Shown here piece after piece: positions 7,701 through 14,200 of a stretch of DNA of 14,257 nt (position 1 is its first letter; each line of letters opens with the position of its first letter). Origin of the DNA: Flavobacteriales bacterium (lineage in GTDB: Bacteria > Bacteroidota > Bacteroidia > Flavobacteriales > Crocinitomicaceae). Both the position numbers and the translations under genes were made by a program. The notes beneath the pieces are model-generated. The model did not search any database, had not been told where the DNA came from, and worked only from the letters and a program-made list of their open reading frames with translations. The stretch is from assembly GCA_947375085.1 (NCBI GenBank), contig CANCEQ010000064.1, positions 1 through 14,257 on the forward strand, read 5' to 3'.

Positions 7701-8721
7701 TCAAATAGCTTATCTTCCAAGCGTTAATATCGTCATCACATCAGATAAATCAAAATGGACACGATGTCCTGTTATTGAACTTGGTAGAGACCCAAATTTA
7801 ACGGTAGGTGGTGCTAAATCTGGAGGTTTGAGAAAAAGTGCTAGCGTTGGAAAAGATGGCGAAAAAGACAATAGTAATACGACTGGAATGGGATGGTTCC
7901 CCGGTTACGCTATTGATATAGAATCTGGAGCGCGCCTTTTCATGGCTTTCGGTGAAAACTCATTTTTACAATCGGATAATGGAGCTGATATGATTTGGAA
8001 TCCTTCAGAAAGATTGGTAGATCAAAACGGTAATATTCTATTTGGAGGATTACAACCAATTTATGTATATAGCTACAAACAAAGAACAATAAACAATGAT
8101 GCGAATGCTTATGATTTACCAATGTATTCTGAAAGTACAAATGCTGTATATGAATTACTTAAATCAACAGAAGCAGGTGATGGTTTAGCGAAGAAAAATT
8201 TATATTCAAGTTTAACATGGATTGCAAATACAATTTTAACACCAGATAAAAAATATTTGGATACCGATGTTAAAATTAAACTTAGAGTAAATAAAGAATA
8301 TAAAAATTTCTTCTCAACTGGAAAAAATGAAGGGAAACCAATGTATTCCTGGAATATGAATGAAATTGCAACTAGAACAAATAATCAACAAAAATTAGCT
8401 GAATCTTTGAATTTAATTAATGTGGTACCAAATCCATACTATGCATATTCTGAGTATGAAGTAAATAGAATTGATACCCATGTTAAAATCACAAATCTTC
8501 CAGAAAAATGTACGATTTCGATCTATTCTGTAAATGGAAAACTAGTAAGACAATACAAAAAAGATAATACAGCCACTTACCAAGATTGGGATTTAAATAA
8601 TTTCAAAGGAATTGCCGTTTCAGGTGGCGTTTATTTAATTCATGTTGACGTACCAGGAGCAGGAGAAAGAGTTATTAAATTCTTTGGAGGAATGAGACAA
8701 GTGGATTTACAAAACCTTTAA
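4723..8721 (+). CDS. Large secreted protein with T9SS type A-like sorting domain
   Basis: This 1332-residue protein is predicted to be exported by Sec and then secreted or surface-anchored by the type IX system. Residues 1-18 are a signal peptide (basic start, hydrophobic core, likely cleavage after SILFA before Gln19). The early region has the segment MALFTAALWLGGTDVNGQL (85-103), which I associate with large Bacteroidota surface proteins of unknown function. Residues 203-214 (D, N, N, G, D, E at spaced positions) resemble an EF-hand or thrombospondin-type calcium loop. The C-terminal 100 residues (from about 1233, VVPNPYYAYSEYE, then ISIYSVNGKLVRQY and GIAVSGGVYLIHV) are a T9SS type A-like sorting domain, but the protein runs on to RVIKFFGGMRQVDLQNL instead of stopping after the last strand. 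No catalytic motif was found; adhesion or a structural surface role is only a guess. Transcription ends at the hairpin at 8734-8773. Confidence 0.9.
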   Translation: MKIKLLTIFLGLSSILFAQPYAGDEKAGKKPQISIDKAASCIAPSTTTYLELNNVSCLVHTAGNLWQVPNQNYSHYEVPKKSGIMALFTAALWLGGTDVNGQLKLAALRYRKGQDYWTGPLSKNTATTNYDICKKYDKHFTSTKDEINEFKAWYDAGIDDKKNGTNIQNESYPNFKIPDIVKNWPAHGDISVGQDYYLAPFYDRNKNGDYEWEEGDYPWYDLDKTKDCKSDRRVSLYGDLNNWWVMNDKGNIHTETNSDPIGMEIRAQAFSFSSNDEINNMTFYNYELINRGTQTLYNTYFGFFTDGALGNPNDDYVGCDVNRGLGYYYNGNNVDLDVNGFKGYGASPPAVGVDFFEGPFQDNDGKDNAFGIGNNEAINGIGYGDGVVDNERFGMRRFLYYSNTTNGANPNQTDPIKSTDYYNYLQGKWKDGSHFVYGGNGHFSDPHANPTMPCDFMFPGDTDPLGWGTNGSPQLPWTEQSAGNVPNDKRFVQSAGPFILTPGSVNNITVGVCWARSTEVDPFASVLILKRADDKAQVLFENCFRVIDGPHAPDLTIQELNNELILMISNPSNSNNFNEKYSEVDPFIQTATPNADKKYSFQGYKIYQLKKEDVSVSDLENPSKARLVAQCDIKDNFSRIINFEYDENLQASIPVEKVNGANQGIKHTFRVTEDLFSLGSKTLVNFKQYYFMAVAYATNNYKTYNPNDPLQLDGQKKVFLLSRKATIGSVKSITAIPHNPMPEANGTDQLMDYGTSPKITRLDGYGNGSRNLELTQESEDEIVASGFLQNPVYSNGNGPINIKVVDPLNLADGYFECVFNNFKPSNSNASDTASWTINRYNSDGGELLDSKTSQINISKDNEQIIPQWGISVQINQIKYKIKLPNKFTEPITSSISFSDSSKRWLSFIADQDSYSPYNWIRLGNSADTSVLGIPSYSAPACYKDEIGIDSNKLYSKILDGGIAPQRIVGYQCDFMPLAYYDYSTSNPPNKSNAQIAYLPSVNIVITSDKSKWTRCPVIELGRDPNLTVGGAKSGGLRKSASVGKDGEKDNSNTTGMGWFPGYAIDIESGARLFMAFGENSFLQSDNGADMIWNPSERLVDQNGNILFGGLQPIYVYSYKQRTINNDANAYDLPMYSESTNAVYELLKSTEAGDGLAKKNLYSSLTWIANTILTPDKKYLDTDVKIKLRVNKEYKNFFSTGKNEGKPMYSWNMNEIATRTNNQQKLAESLNLINVVPNPYYAYSEYEVNRIDTHVKITNLPEKCTISIYSVNGKLVRQYKKDNTATYQDWDLNNFKGIAVSGGVYLIHVDVPGAGERVIKFFGGMRQVDLQNL

Positions 8722-8733
8722 CGGATTTTAAAT

Positions 8734-8773
8734 TTTTAATGTTGGATGTTGAATTAAATATCCAACATTAAAA
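8734..8773. terminator. Bidirectional terminator between convergent genes; repeat copy 2
   Basis: A perfect 14-bp stem (8734-8747 with 8760-8773) closes a 12-nt loop. T-rich sequence follows on the + strand, and A-rich sequence becoming T-rich on the other strand lies on the far side. It occupies the 52-nt gap between the large secreted protein gene (ending 8721) and mlaF (ending 8774 on the - strand), so it can stop transcripts from both. It is a second copy of the palindromic element at 2045-2086. Confidence 0.8.
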
Positions 8774-9541
8774 TTATTTTATTTTAGATTGCATCACTGT
8801 TTTGATATCCTTCATAAACTCTGATGCATATACAAAATCAATAATTTCAGGATTTTCAGTAGTTATAATAGATTTACGATCACCACTCCACCAATTTTTA
8901 CCTTGATGAATAAATAGAATATTATCCCCTATTTCAATAACCGAATTCATATCGTGAGTAATAACTACGGTTGTTGTCCCGAATTCATAGGTGATTTCTC
9001 GAATTAGGTTATCAATTACAATTGATGTTTTTGGGTCTAATCCAGAGTTTGGTTCATCACAAAATAAATATTTTGGCTTCATTGCGATAGCACGGGCAAT
9101 TGCAATTCTTTTTTGCATACCACCACTACATTCAGCTGGAAATAATTTATTTTTACCACTTAAATTAACTCTTTCCAAACAAAAATCAGCTCTCATCTGC
9201 ATTTCTTTCTTTGTCATATTGGTCAACATAGAAAGTGGAAACATCACATTTTTCTCGACCGTCATAGAATCAAAAAGTGCTGCACCTTGAAAAAGCATCC
9301 CTATTTCTTTTCGAATTTCTCTTCGATCATCTCCCTCTAATTTTGAAAAATTTCGATTATCATACAAAACATTTCCTTTATCTACTTCATGTAGTCCAAC
9401 AATACATTTAGCTAAAACAGATTTTCCTTGACCAGATTGGCCTATAATCATATTCACTTTACCCGTCTCAAATTTTGCAGAAACATCGAAAAGAACTTGA
9501 TTTTTTCCAAACGATTTATTTACATTCTGAACTTCAATCAT
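8774..9541 (-). CDS. mlaF: Lipid-transport ABC ATPase MlaF-like
   Basis: This is the ATP-binding subunit of an MCE/Mla-type ABC transporter, which moves phospholipids (or related lipids) between inner and outer membranes. The 255 residues form one nucleotide-binding domain: Walker A GQSGQGKS (34-41), Q-loop Gln85 in LFQGAALFDSMTV, signature CSGGMQKR (138-145), Walker B YLFCDEP (158-164) and switch His196 in VITHDM. The QGAALFDSMTV segment and the SGGM signature are typical of MlaF/Ttg2A. Cys replaces the first Leu of the signature. The ATG shares one base with the stop of mlaE (TAATG at 9543-9539), so translation of the two is probably coupled. The last residues (KTVMQSKIK) run up to the repeat-derived terminator. 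No MCE-domain (MlaD) gene follows. Confidence 0.93.
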   Translation of the reverse strand: MIEVQNVNKSFGKNQVLFDVSAKFETGKVNMIIGQSGQGKSVLAKCIVGLHEVDKGNVLYDNRNFSKLEGDDRREIRKEIGMLFQGAALFDSMTVEKNVMFPLSMLTNMTKKEMQMRADFCLERVNLSGKNKLFPAECSGGMQKRIAIARAIAMKPKYLFCDEPNSGLDPKTSIVIDNLIREITYEFGTTTVVITHDMNSVIEIGDNILFIHQGKNWWSGDRKSIITTENPEIIDFVYASEFMKDIKTVMQSKIK

Positions 9542-10281
9542 TATAAAAGAATCATTTGAGTTAAAAAGAAATTACAAATAAGAATTACAACACTGCTAAT
9601 TACAACAGCTTGAGTAGATGAACGACCTACATCAATAGCTCCCCCTTTTGTATAATAGCCATAAAAAGAAGAAACTGTAACTATTACAAAAGCAAATACA
9701 ACAACTTTAACTAAAGCATACCAAATATCTCCGATCAAAAAGAAAGATCTTAAACCAAAAACAAACGTTTCAGTATTAGATAAGCCTGATAAAACAACAG
9801 CCATCCAACCTCCTATCAAACTCAAACCTATAGAAAAAATAACCATCAAAGGGAAAAAGAAAACAGCTCCAACTATCTTTGGTAAAACCAAATAAGTCAA
9901 TGAATTTATTCCCATAGTTTCTAAAGCATCAATCTGTTCAGTTACTCGCATCGTTCCGATTTCAGATGCAATATTTGAACCTATTTTACCGGCTAAAATT
10001 AAAGATAAAATAGTAGGAGAAAACTCTAAAATTGTACTAGAACGTGTGATGTATCCAATCGTATATTCAGGTAAAATTGGAGAAGTCATATTTGCTGCAG
10101 TTTGTAAAGCAATTACTCCTCCCATAAAAACAGATAAAAGCGCAACGATTGGTAATGATTTGATACCAATAATTTCGATTTCATTCATAATTCTATTACG
10201 AAAGATACTCCATTTTTCGGGACGTGAAAATATGATACGAAGCATCATAAAATATTTCCCTATGTTTGTTAGTAAACTCAT
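9541..10281 (-). CDS. mlaE: Lipid-transport ABC permease MlaE-like
   Basis: This is the inner-membrane permease partner of the MlaF ATPase. From the ATG at 10281 it has 246 residues. An amphipathic N-terminal stretch (NIGKYFMMLRIIF) is followed by about five hydrophobic segments and the family signature SEIGTMRVTEQIDALETMG (about 106-124), which contacts the ATPase. A second conserved stretch is GAIDVGRSSTQAVV (about 214-227). The frame remains open to a TTG at 10314, which would add 11 residues; I prefer the ATG because it puts the conserved amphipathic helix close to the N-terminus. It is the first gene of the pair, divergent from the SprT-like gene across 92 nt with no clear - strand promoter. 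The substrate-binding MCE protein is not in this window and is probably encoded elsewhere. Confidence 0.92.
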   Translation of the reverse strand: MSLLTNIGKYFMMLRIIFSRPEKWSIFRNRIMNEIEIIGIKSLPIVALLSVFMGGVIALQTAANMTSPILPEYTIGYITRSSTILEFSPTILSLILAGKIGSNIASEIGTMRVTEQIDALETMGINSLTYLVLPKIVGAVFFFPLMVIFSIGLSLIGGWMAVVLSGLSNTETFVFGLRSFFLIGDIWYALVKVVVFAFVIVTVSSFYGYYTKGGAIDVGRSSTQAVVISSVVILICNFFLTQMILL

Positions 10282-10373
10282 ATTGAGCGCTAAGTTAATA
10301 GATATTTTATTCAATTGAAATCATATTTAATTCTTTCATTCTAAAATTGATCGAAATCTAGTAAATTTACAAC

Positions 10374-11015
10374 GTGAAATCAGGTATTTTAAGAAAGAGA
10401 GAAAAAGTAATTGAGGGATTTAAAAAATTTTTACCCCCTGGTTTTGAAGACATTGTTGTCGATCTTTTCCTTTCTACACCCGTTAAATTCAAAATTGTTC
10501 CTCCCAGAAAAACCAAACTTGGCGATTTCAGAGTTGGATATGGTCTTGAAAAACCACAAATAACTGTCAATGGAGATTTAAATCCTTATTCTTTTTTAAT
10601 CACCACGCTTCACGAATTTGCTCATCTCCATACCTTTCAACAATTTGGAAATAGAGTCAATCCGCATGGAGAAGAGTGGAAAGCGAATTTTAGAAAATTA
10701 TTGATCCCAATTATTGATTCTAAAAAATTACCAAAGGACATTGAACACGCACTTGTAGATTCACTTGTTAGCATCAAAGCATCTTCTTGTACAGATATGA
10801 AATTATCTAGGGTATTAAAAAATTACGATGATTCAAAAGATGGAAGTGAAATTTTAGAACGACTTCCAAAAAATACTATCTTTGCTTTAAATGGCAGAGA
10901 ATTTATAAAAGGTGATTTAAGACGCAAACGCTTTTTATGTGAAGAAACTATCAGTAAACGAATGTTTTTAGTTAATGCTCTGGCAGAAGTTTACCCTATT
11001 AAAACTGAAAAATAG
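10374..11015 (+). CDS. SprT-like zinc metalloprotease
   Basis: This 213-residue cytoplasmic protein is a SprT-family putative metallopeptidase. It carries HEFAH (80-84), the HExxH zinc motif with Glu81 as catalytic base, and a third ligand His98 in NPHGEEWK, at the spacing expected for SprT/Spartan-type domains. Spartan relatives cut proteins crosslinked to DNA; bacterial SprT has no firmly set role, so function is inferred at family level only. The usual C-terminal zinc ribbon with two Cys pairs is not intact: only Cys139 and Cys189 remain in that half. The start is a GTG at 10374. An in-frame TAA at 10362-10364 leaves almost no room for another start, and the next in-frame ATG is about 140 codons later. 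The stop lies 4 nt before the GDP-mannose gene, so the two are an operon. Confidence 0.88.
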   Translation: MKSGILRKREKVIEGFKKFLPPGFEDIVVDLFLSTPVKFKIVPPRKTKLGDFRVGYGLEKPQITVNGDLNPYSFLITTLHEFAHLHTFQQFGNRVNPHGEEWKANFRKLLIPIIDSKKLPKDIEHALVDSLVSIKASSCTDMKLSRVLKNYDDSKDGSEILERLPKNTIFALNGREFIKGDLRRKRFLCEETISKRMFLVNALAEVYPIKTEK

Positions 11016-11019
11016 AGAT

Positions 11020-12105
11020 ATGGAAAATAATTATTGTATCATTATGGCAGGAGGTGTTGGTAGCCGTTTTTGGCCTATGTCTACACCTCAATGTCCAAAA
11101 CAATTCTTAGATGTCTTAGGAATTGGGAAGTCATTAATACAAATGACTTACGAAAGATTACTACATATCGCACCAAAAGAAAACATATATGTTGTAACAA
11201 ACGAATGTTACTCTGAATTAGTTCAAAATCAACTACCTGATTTAACAAAAAATCAAATTTTAACAGAACCGGTTCGTAAAAACACAGCTCCTTGTATAGC
11301 TTATGCTAGTGCTAAAATTTATGCCTTAAACAAAAAAGCGACTTTGGTTATAGCACCATCTGACCATTTAATTTTAAAAGAAGAAAAGTTTGTTTCAACA
11401 GTTAATATCGCTATTGAAGATGCAAATTCGGACGAACGTTTAGTAACTTTAGGTATTAAACCAACTCGTCCTGATACTGGTTACGGATATATCGAATTTT
11501 CAGAAGATAAAGAAATTTCAGCTGGACAAGTTACAGAAGTAAAACACTTTAGAGAAAAACCAAGCAAAGAAATGGCTGAATTATTCTTGAAAAGTGGGAA
11601 TTACTATTGGAATTCAGGTATTTTTATTTGGAAAGCGCAAAGTATTTTGAATTCATTAGAGAAATTTAAACCAGAATTACACAACCTTTTTGCTGGAGAT
11701 TTAAGTTTCTATAACACTGATAGAGAACAAGAAAACATCAATCGTTGCTTCGAAGAATGTGAAGATATTTCAATTGATTTTGCTGTCATGGAAAATGCTA
11801 AAAACACGGATGTAGTTCTTGCAAATTTTGATTGGTCTGATCTAGGTACGTGGGGAAGTTTGTATACTCACTTAGAAAAAGATTTCAATGGCAATGCTGT
11901 TATTGGTGATAATGTTCACATCATGAATTCAACAAATTGCATAGTAAATCTTCCTAATAACAAACTAGCTTTAATTGAAGGTCTTGATAATCATATTGTT
12001 GTAGAATCAGATAATATGTTGATGATTTTAAATAAAAATGACGAGCAAAATTTGAAAAAATACATGATTCCAATGGCTGAAAAAAGTCCAGATTTTTTTA
12101 AATAA
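11020..12105 (+). CDS. manC: Mannose-1-phosphate guanylyltransferase
   Basis: The enzyme joins GTP and mannose-1-phosphate to make GDP-mannose, the donor for mannose, fucose and related sugars in polysaccharides and glycoproteins. The 361 residues are a nucleotidyltransferase domain with GGVGSRFWPMS (11-21), PKQFL (26-30), EPVRKNTAP (83-91), PSDH (113-116), GYGYIE (154-159), FREKP (177-181), WNSGIF (197-202) and DWSDLGTW (271-278), all family hallmarks, followed by a short left-handed helix region. It is the monofunctional type; the phosphomannose isomerase half of longer ManC proteins is missing, as is common in Bacteroidota. The start at 11020 places the glycine-rich loop at the usual distance; an upstream in-frame ATG at 10975 would overlap the SprT-like gene and is unlikely. 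A strong terminator follows. Confidence 0.95.
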   Translation: MENNYCIIMAGGVGSRFWPMSTPQCPKQFLDVLGIGKSLIQMTYERLLHIAPKENIYVVTNECYSELVQNQLPDLTKNQILTEPVRKNTAPCIAYASAKIYALNKKATLVIAPSDHLILKEEKFVSTVNIAIEDANSDERLVTLGIKPTRPDTGYGYIEFSEDKEISAGQVTEVKHFREKPSKEMAELFLKSGNYYWNSGIFIWKAQSILNSLEKFKPELHNLFAGDLSFYNTDREQENINRCFEECEDISIDFAVMENAKNTDVVLANFDWSDLGTWGSLYTHLEKDFNGNAVIGDNVHIMNSTNCIVNLPNNKLALIEGLDNHIVVESDNMLMILNKNDEQNLKKYMIPMAEKSPDFFK

Positions 12106-12124
12106 TAAATCTAGAAATAAAATT

Positions 12125-12163
12125 AAAAAGGGTAGATACGCTGTTTGCATATCTACCCTTTTT
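12125..12163. terminator. Strong bidirectional terminator
   Basis: AAAAAGGGTAGATA (12125-12138) and TATCTACCCTTTTT (12150-12163) form a perfect 14-bp stem with an 11-nt loop, which can itself form a GC/GC inner pair. The arms provide T runs on both strands. It ends the SprT-like/manC transcript and, in the opposite direction, the plug-domain gene whose stop is at 12190. Confidence 0.92.
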
Positions 12164-12189
12164 TAATCTATTATTATCCATTTTAATTT

Positions 12190-12894
12190 TTAATTCCCTC
12201 TTTCTCTCAATAAATCAAAATAACTTTTTGTTTCAATTACAACAACCCCACCTAGCGTATCTCCATATTTTGCCGGCACCCCTCCTGTATAGACTATAAT
12301 ATTTCCAATAGCACAACTTGGTAAATTATCCATTGTTCTCGCTTTCATACCATCTTGAATATACAACATATCACCTTTTCTTGCACCTTTAAACATAAGT
12401 TCACCACTATCATTAACTCTAACTTCAGATGTCATAGAAGTAATCATTCCTGTGATTGAAAATTTCTGATTACTTTTTGCTATATCCTTATATGTCATGC
12501 TATAAACGGGGGTAGAATTTAATTGATTTTTAATTTTTTGATGTTCTGCAGATACATTAACAACCTCTAAATTATTTACCAAATTAAAACGAATTATTCC
12601 TGCATTACCAAAACCATCCATTGGCACATCCACTGGAATCCCTTTTAAAGTATCTTCTAAATAGTAAATATTTAATTTGTATGACCCTGCTGGTACAGCA
12701 CTAATTCTAAAACGTCCATCTAAATCAGTTTTAGCTTGGTATTTTTTACCATTATCTTCTACCCAAACTTTTGCGTCGATTAAACCTTCCGTTGATTTTG
12801 AATCAACTACTGAACCTATTACTTCTCCTAATGCACCTTGACCAAAAGTCCATCCGCTGCTTACTAGAATAAGACCTAATACTACTTTTTTCAT
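12190..12894 (-). CDS. Secreted carboxypeptidase-regulatory plus TonB-plug protein without barrel
   Basis: The 234 residues start with a signal peptide (1-18, MKKVVLGLILVSSGWTFG). A carboxypeptidase-regulatory-like beta-sandwich follows (about 24-105; GSVVDSKSTEGLIDAKVWV, TDLDGRFRISAVPAGSY). Then comes a TonB-receptor plug-like domain (about 130-224; GDMLYIQDGMKART, then IGNIIVYTGGVPAKYGDTLGGVVVIETK). This is the N-terminal layout of SusC/TonB-dependent receptors in Bacteroidota, but the roughly 600-residue outer-membrane barrel is absent. The protein ends 10 residues after the plug and a strong terminator follows. It cannot be a transporter itself; it might be a periplasmic or surface partner. 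Such stand-alone plug proteins may be a regular Bacteroidota type, or this may be a trimmed receptor. The gene is on the same strand as fabD but separated from it by a terminator, so it needs its own promoter; none is recognised in the 67 nt before its ATG. Confidence 0.85.
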   Translation of the reverse strand: MKKVVLGLILVSSGWTFGQGALGEVIGSVVDSKSTEGLIDAKVWVEDNGKKYQAKTDLDGRFRISAVPAGSYKLNIYYLEDTLKGIPVDVPMDGFGNAGIIRFNLVNNLEVVNVSAEHQKIKNQLNSTPVYSMTYKDIAKSNQKFSITGMITSMTSEVRVNDSGELMFKGARKGDMLYIQDGMKARTMDNLPSCAIGNIIVYTGGVPAKYGDTLGGVVVIETKSYFDLLRERGN

Positions 12895-12960
12895 AACTTT
12901 AAATTTTAGATTATTTGAACATTTTAAGTTAGATGCATCTTAAATAAAAATTCCATAAAA

Positions 12961-12999
12961 TAAAAAAACCTTTCTGATAATTTCAGAAAGGTTTTTTTA
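12961..12999 (-). terminator. Terminator of fabD
   Basis: A perfect 17-bp stem (12961-12977 with 12983-12999; core ACCTTTCTGA and TCAGAAAGGT) with a 5-nt loop ends in runs of seven A and seven T. It lies 20 nt past the fabD stop, read on the - strand, and separates fabD from the plug-domain gene. It is nearly symmetric and could act in either direction. Confidence 0.92.
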
Positions 13000-13019
13000 A
13001 AATTTAATATTTTATAAGC

Positions 13020-13901
13020 TTATATTGTTGCGCTAGAACAAGGAAAAGCTCTATCAACCTTTTTAAATAAACCTTGTAAAACTTTACCAGGACCAACTTC
13101 TATAACTTCAGAAGCACCATCAGCAATCATTTGATTCATTGTTTGAGTCCATTTAACAGGAGCTGTCAATTGAAAAACCAAATTCTTTTTAATTTCATCA
13201 GGATTAGAAACTGCTGAAGCTGTCACATTTTGATATACAGGACATTTTGGTGTATTAAATACTGTTTGCTCTATCGCAGCCGCTAACTCTTCACGGGCAG
13301 GCTCCATTAAAGGTGAATGAAAAGCTCCTCCAACAGGAAGTATTAAGGCTCTTTTAGCTCCTGCTTCTGTTAACTTCTCACAAGCAACTTCTACAGCTTT
13401 TAAAGCTCCAGATATTACTAATTGACCAGGACAGTTATAATTAGCAGCGACTACAACTCCATCAATTGAAGCACAAATAGTTTCAACAACATCATCTTCT
13501 AATCCTAAAATTGCAGCCATTGTTGAAGGTTCAACTTCACAAGCTTTTTGCATTGCAAGCGCACGTTGGTAAACTAATTTAAGTCCGTCTTCAAAGTTCA
13601 ATGTCCCATTAGCAACTAAAGCAGAAAATTCACCTAATGAATGTCCAGCAACCATATCAGGCTGAAAATCTTCACCTAAACAAGCTGCTAAAATTGTCGA
13701 ATGTAAGAAAATTGCTGGTTGAGTAACTTTTGTTTGTTTTAATTCTTCTTCAGAACCTTCAAACATAATTTTAACAATGTCAAATCCTAAAACTTCATTT
13801 GCTTTGTTAAACATTTCTTTTGCTAAATCAGAAGAATCAAAAAGATCCTTACCCATACCAGTAAACTGAGCTCCTTGCCCAGGAAAAACGTATGCTTTCA
13901 T
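13020..13901 (-). CDS. fabD: Malonyl-CoA:ACP transacylase FabD
   Basis: FabD transfers malonyl from CoA to acyl carrier protein, supplying the two-carbon units of fatty acid synthesis in the cytoplasm. The 293 residues are of family length and start with the signature AYVFPGQGAQFTGMG, in which Gln9 helps form the oxyanion hole. The nucleophile is Ser88 in GHSLGE (86-91), the conserved arginine is Arg113 in YQRALAMQ, and the catalytic histidine is His195 in GAFHSPLM. The C-terminal VGPGKVLQGL (269-278) is also typical. The ATG at 13901 puts the first strand at residue 3, as in homologues. It stands alone rather than in a fab cluster. The small basic exported protein lies 44 nt upstream on the same strand and may be cotranscribed. 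A strong terminator follows. Confidence 0.97.
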   Translation of the reverse strand: MKAYVFPGQGAQFTGMGKDLFDSSDLAKEMFNKANEVLGFDIVKIMFEGSEEELKQTKVTQPAIFLHSTILAACLGEDFQPDMVAGHSLGEFSALVANGTLNFEDGLKLVYQRALAMQKACEVEPSTMAAILGLEDDVVETICASIDGVVVAANYNCPGQLVISGALKAVEVACEKLTEAGAKRALILPVGGAFHSPLMEPAREELAAAIEQTVFNTPKCPVYQNVTASAVSNPDEIKKNLVFQLTAPVKWTQTMNQMIADGASEVIEVGPGKVLQGLFKKVDRAFPCSSATI

Positions 13902-13945
13902 TTTATTTTGATTTTGATTTTTATTTGTAAGATAAATGAAGAAAA

Positions 13946-14200
13946 TTACTTCACTAATTTTTTTTGGTACTTTGCTGCTTTTTTATTCAATCTTCGAGCA
14001 GATCTATCTTTTCTTGCTCTTTTTCTCTGCAAATTAGACCTACGTATTTCTTGTCTAGACTGTCTATCGATAATCTTACTTCTAGAACTAATCGTATTAT
14101 TGTGACTTGTTTGTTGATTGTAATTAGGTTGATAAGGCTTATGAGAACAGTTAAATCCGAGTATCGCAAGTAAAAAGATAAACAGAATACGGAACTTCAT
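13946..14200 (-). CDS. Small, very basic exported protein, possibly a lipoprotein
   Basis: I do not recognise a family. The 84 residues begin with a signal-like segment (MKFRILFIFLLAILGF) followed by Cys18. The sequence before it, Gly-Phe-Asn, is a poor lipobox (Asn at -1), so lipidation is possible but unsure. A polar Asn/Gln/Ser/His stretch (about 19-39) follows. From Arg40 to the end, 20 of 45 residues are Lys or Arg, with no acidic run to balance them. If exported, this tail could bind peptidoglycan-linked polymers, lipopolysaccharide or nucleic acid; that is inference. It lies 44 nt upstream of fabD on the same strand. Several overlapping frames are open here on both strands, but this one alone has a coherent export signal. 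Confidence 0.65.
   Translation of the reverse strand: MKFRILFIFLLAILGFNCSHKPYQPNYNQQTSHNNTISSRSKIIDRQSRQEIRRSNLQRKRARKDRSARRLNKKAAKYQKKLVK

Noticed and set aside
10282..10314. An 11-residue N-terminal extension of MlaE from a TTG at 10314.
   Set aside because: The ATG at 10281 fits the conserved N-terminal helix better; a TTG start with no supporting signal is less likely.
10362..10369. TAAATTTA just before the SprT-like GTG as a -7 promoter element.
   Set aside because: It lacks the final G of TAnnTTTG, the nearest TTG is only 12 nt upstream, and AT-rich palindromic words like this are common here.
10975..11019. An upstream in-frame ATG that would add 15 residues to the GDP-mannose enzyme.
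   Set aside because: It would overlap the SprT-like gene by 41 nt and push the glycine-rich loop away from its usual place near the N-terminus; 11020 sits 4 nt after the previous stop.
12931..12940. AGATGCATCT, a 10-bp perfect palindrome upstream of the plug-domain gene, reminiscent of an NsrR-type half-site.
   Set aside because: Only one short palindrome is present, with no second half-site and no recognisable promoter around it. Chance is a fair explanation.
13875..14173. Open frames on the + strand opposite the small basic protein and the fabD start.
   Set aside because: They show Leu/Ile/Cys/Phe-rich antisense-type composition, no coherent domain, and conflict with a better frame on the - strand.
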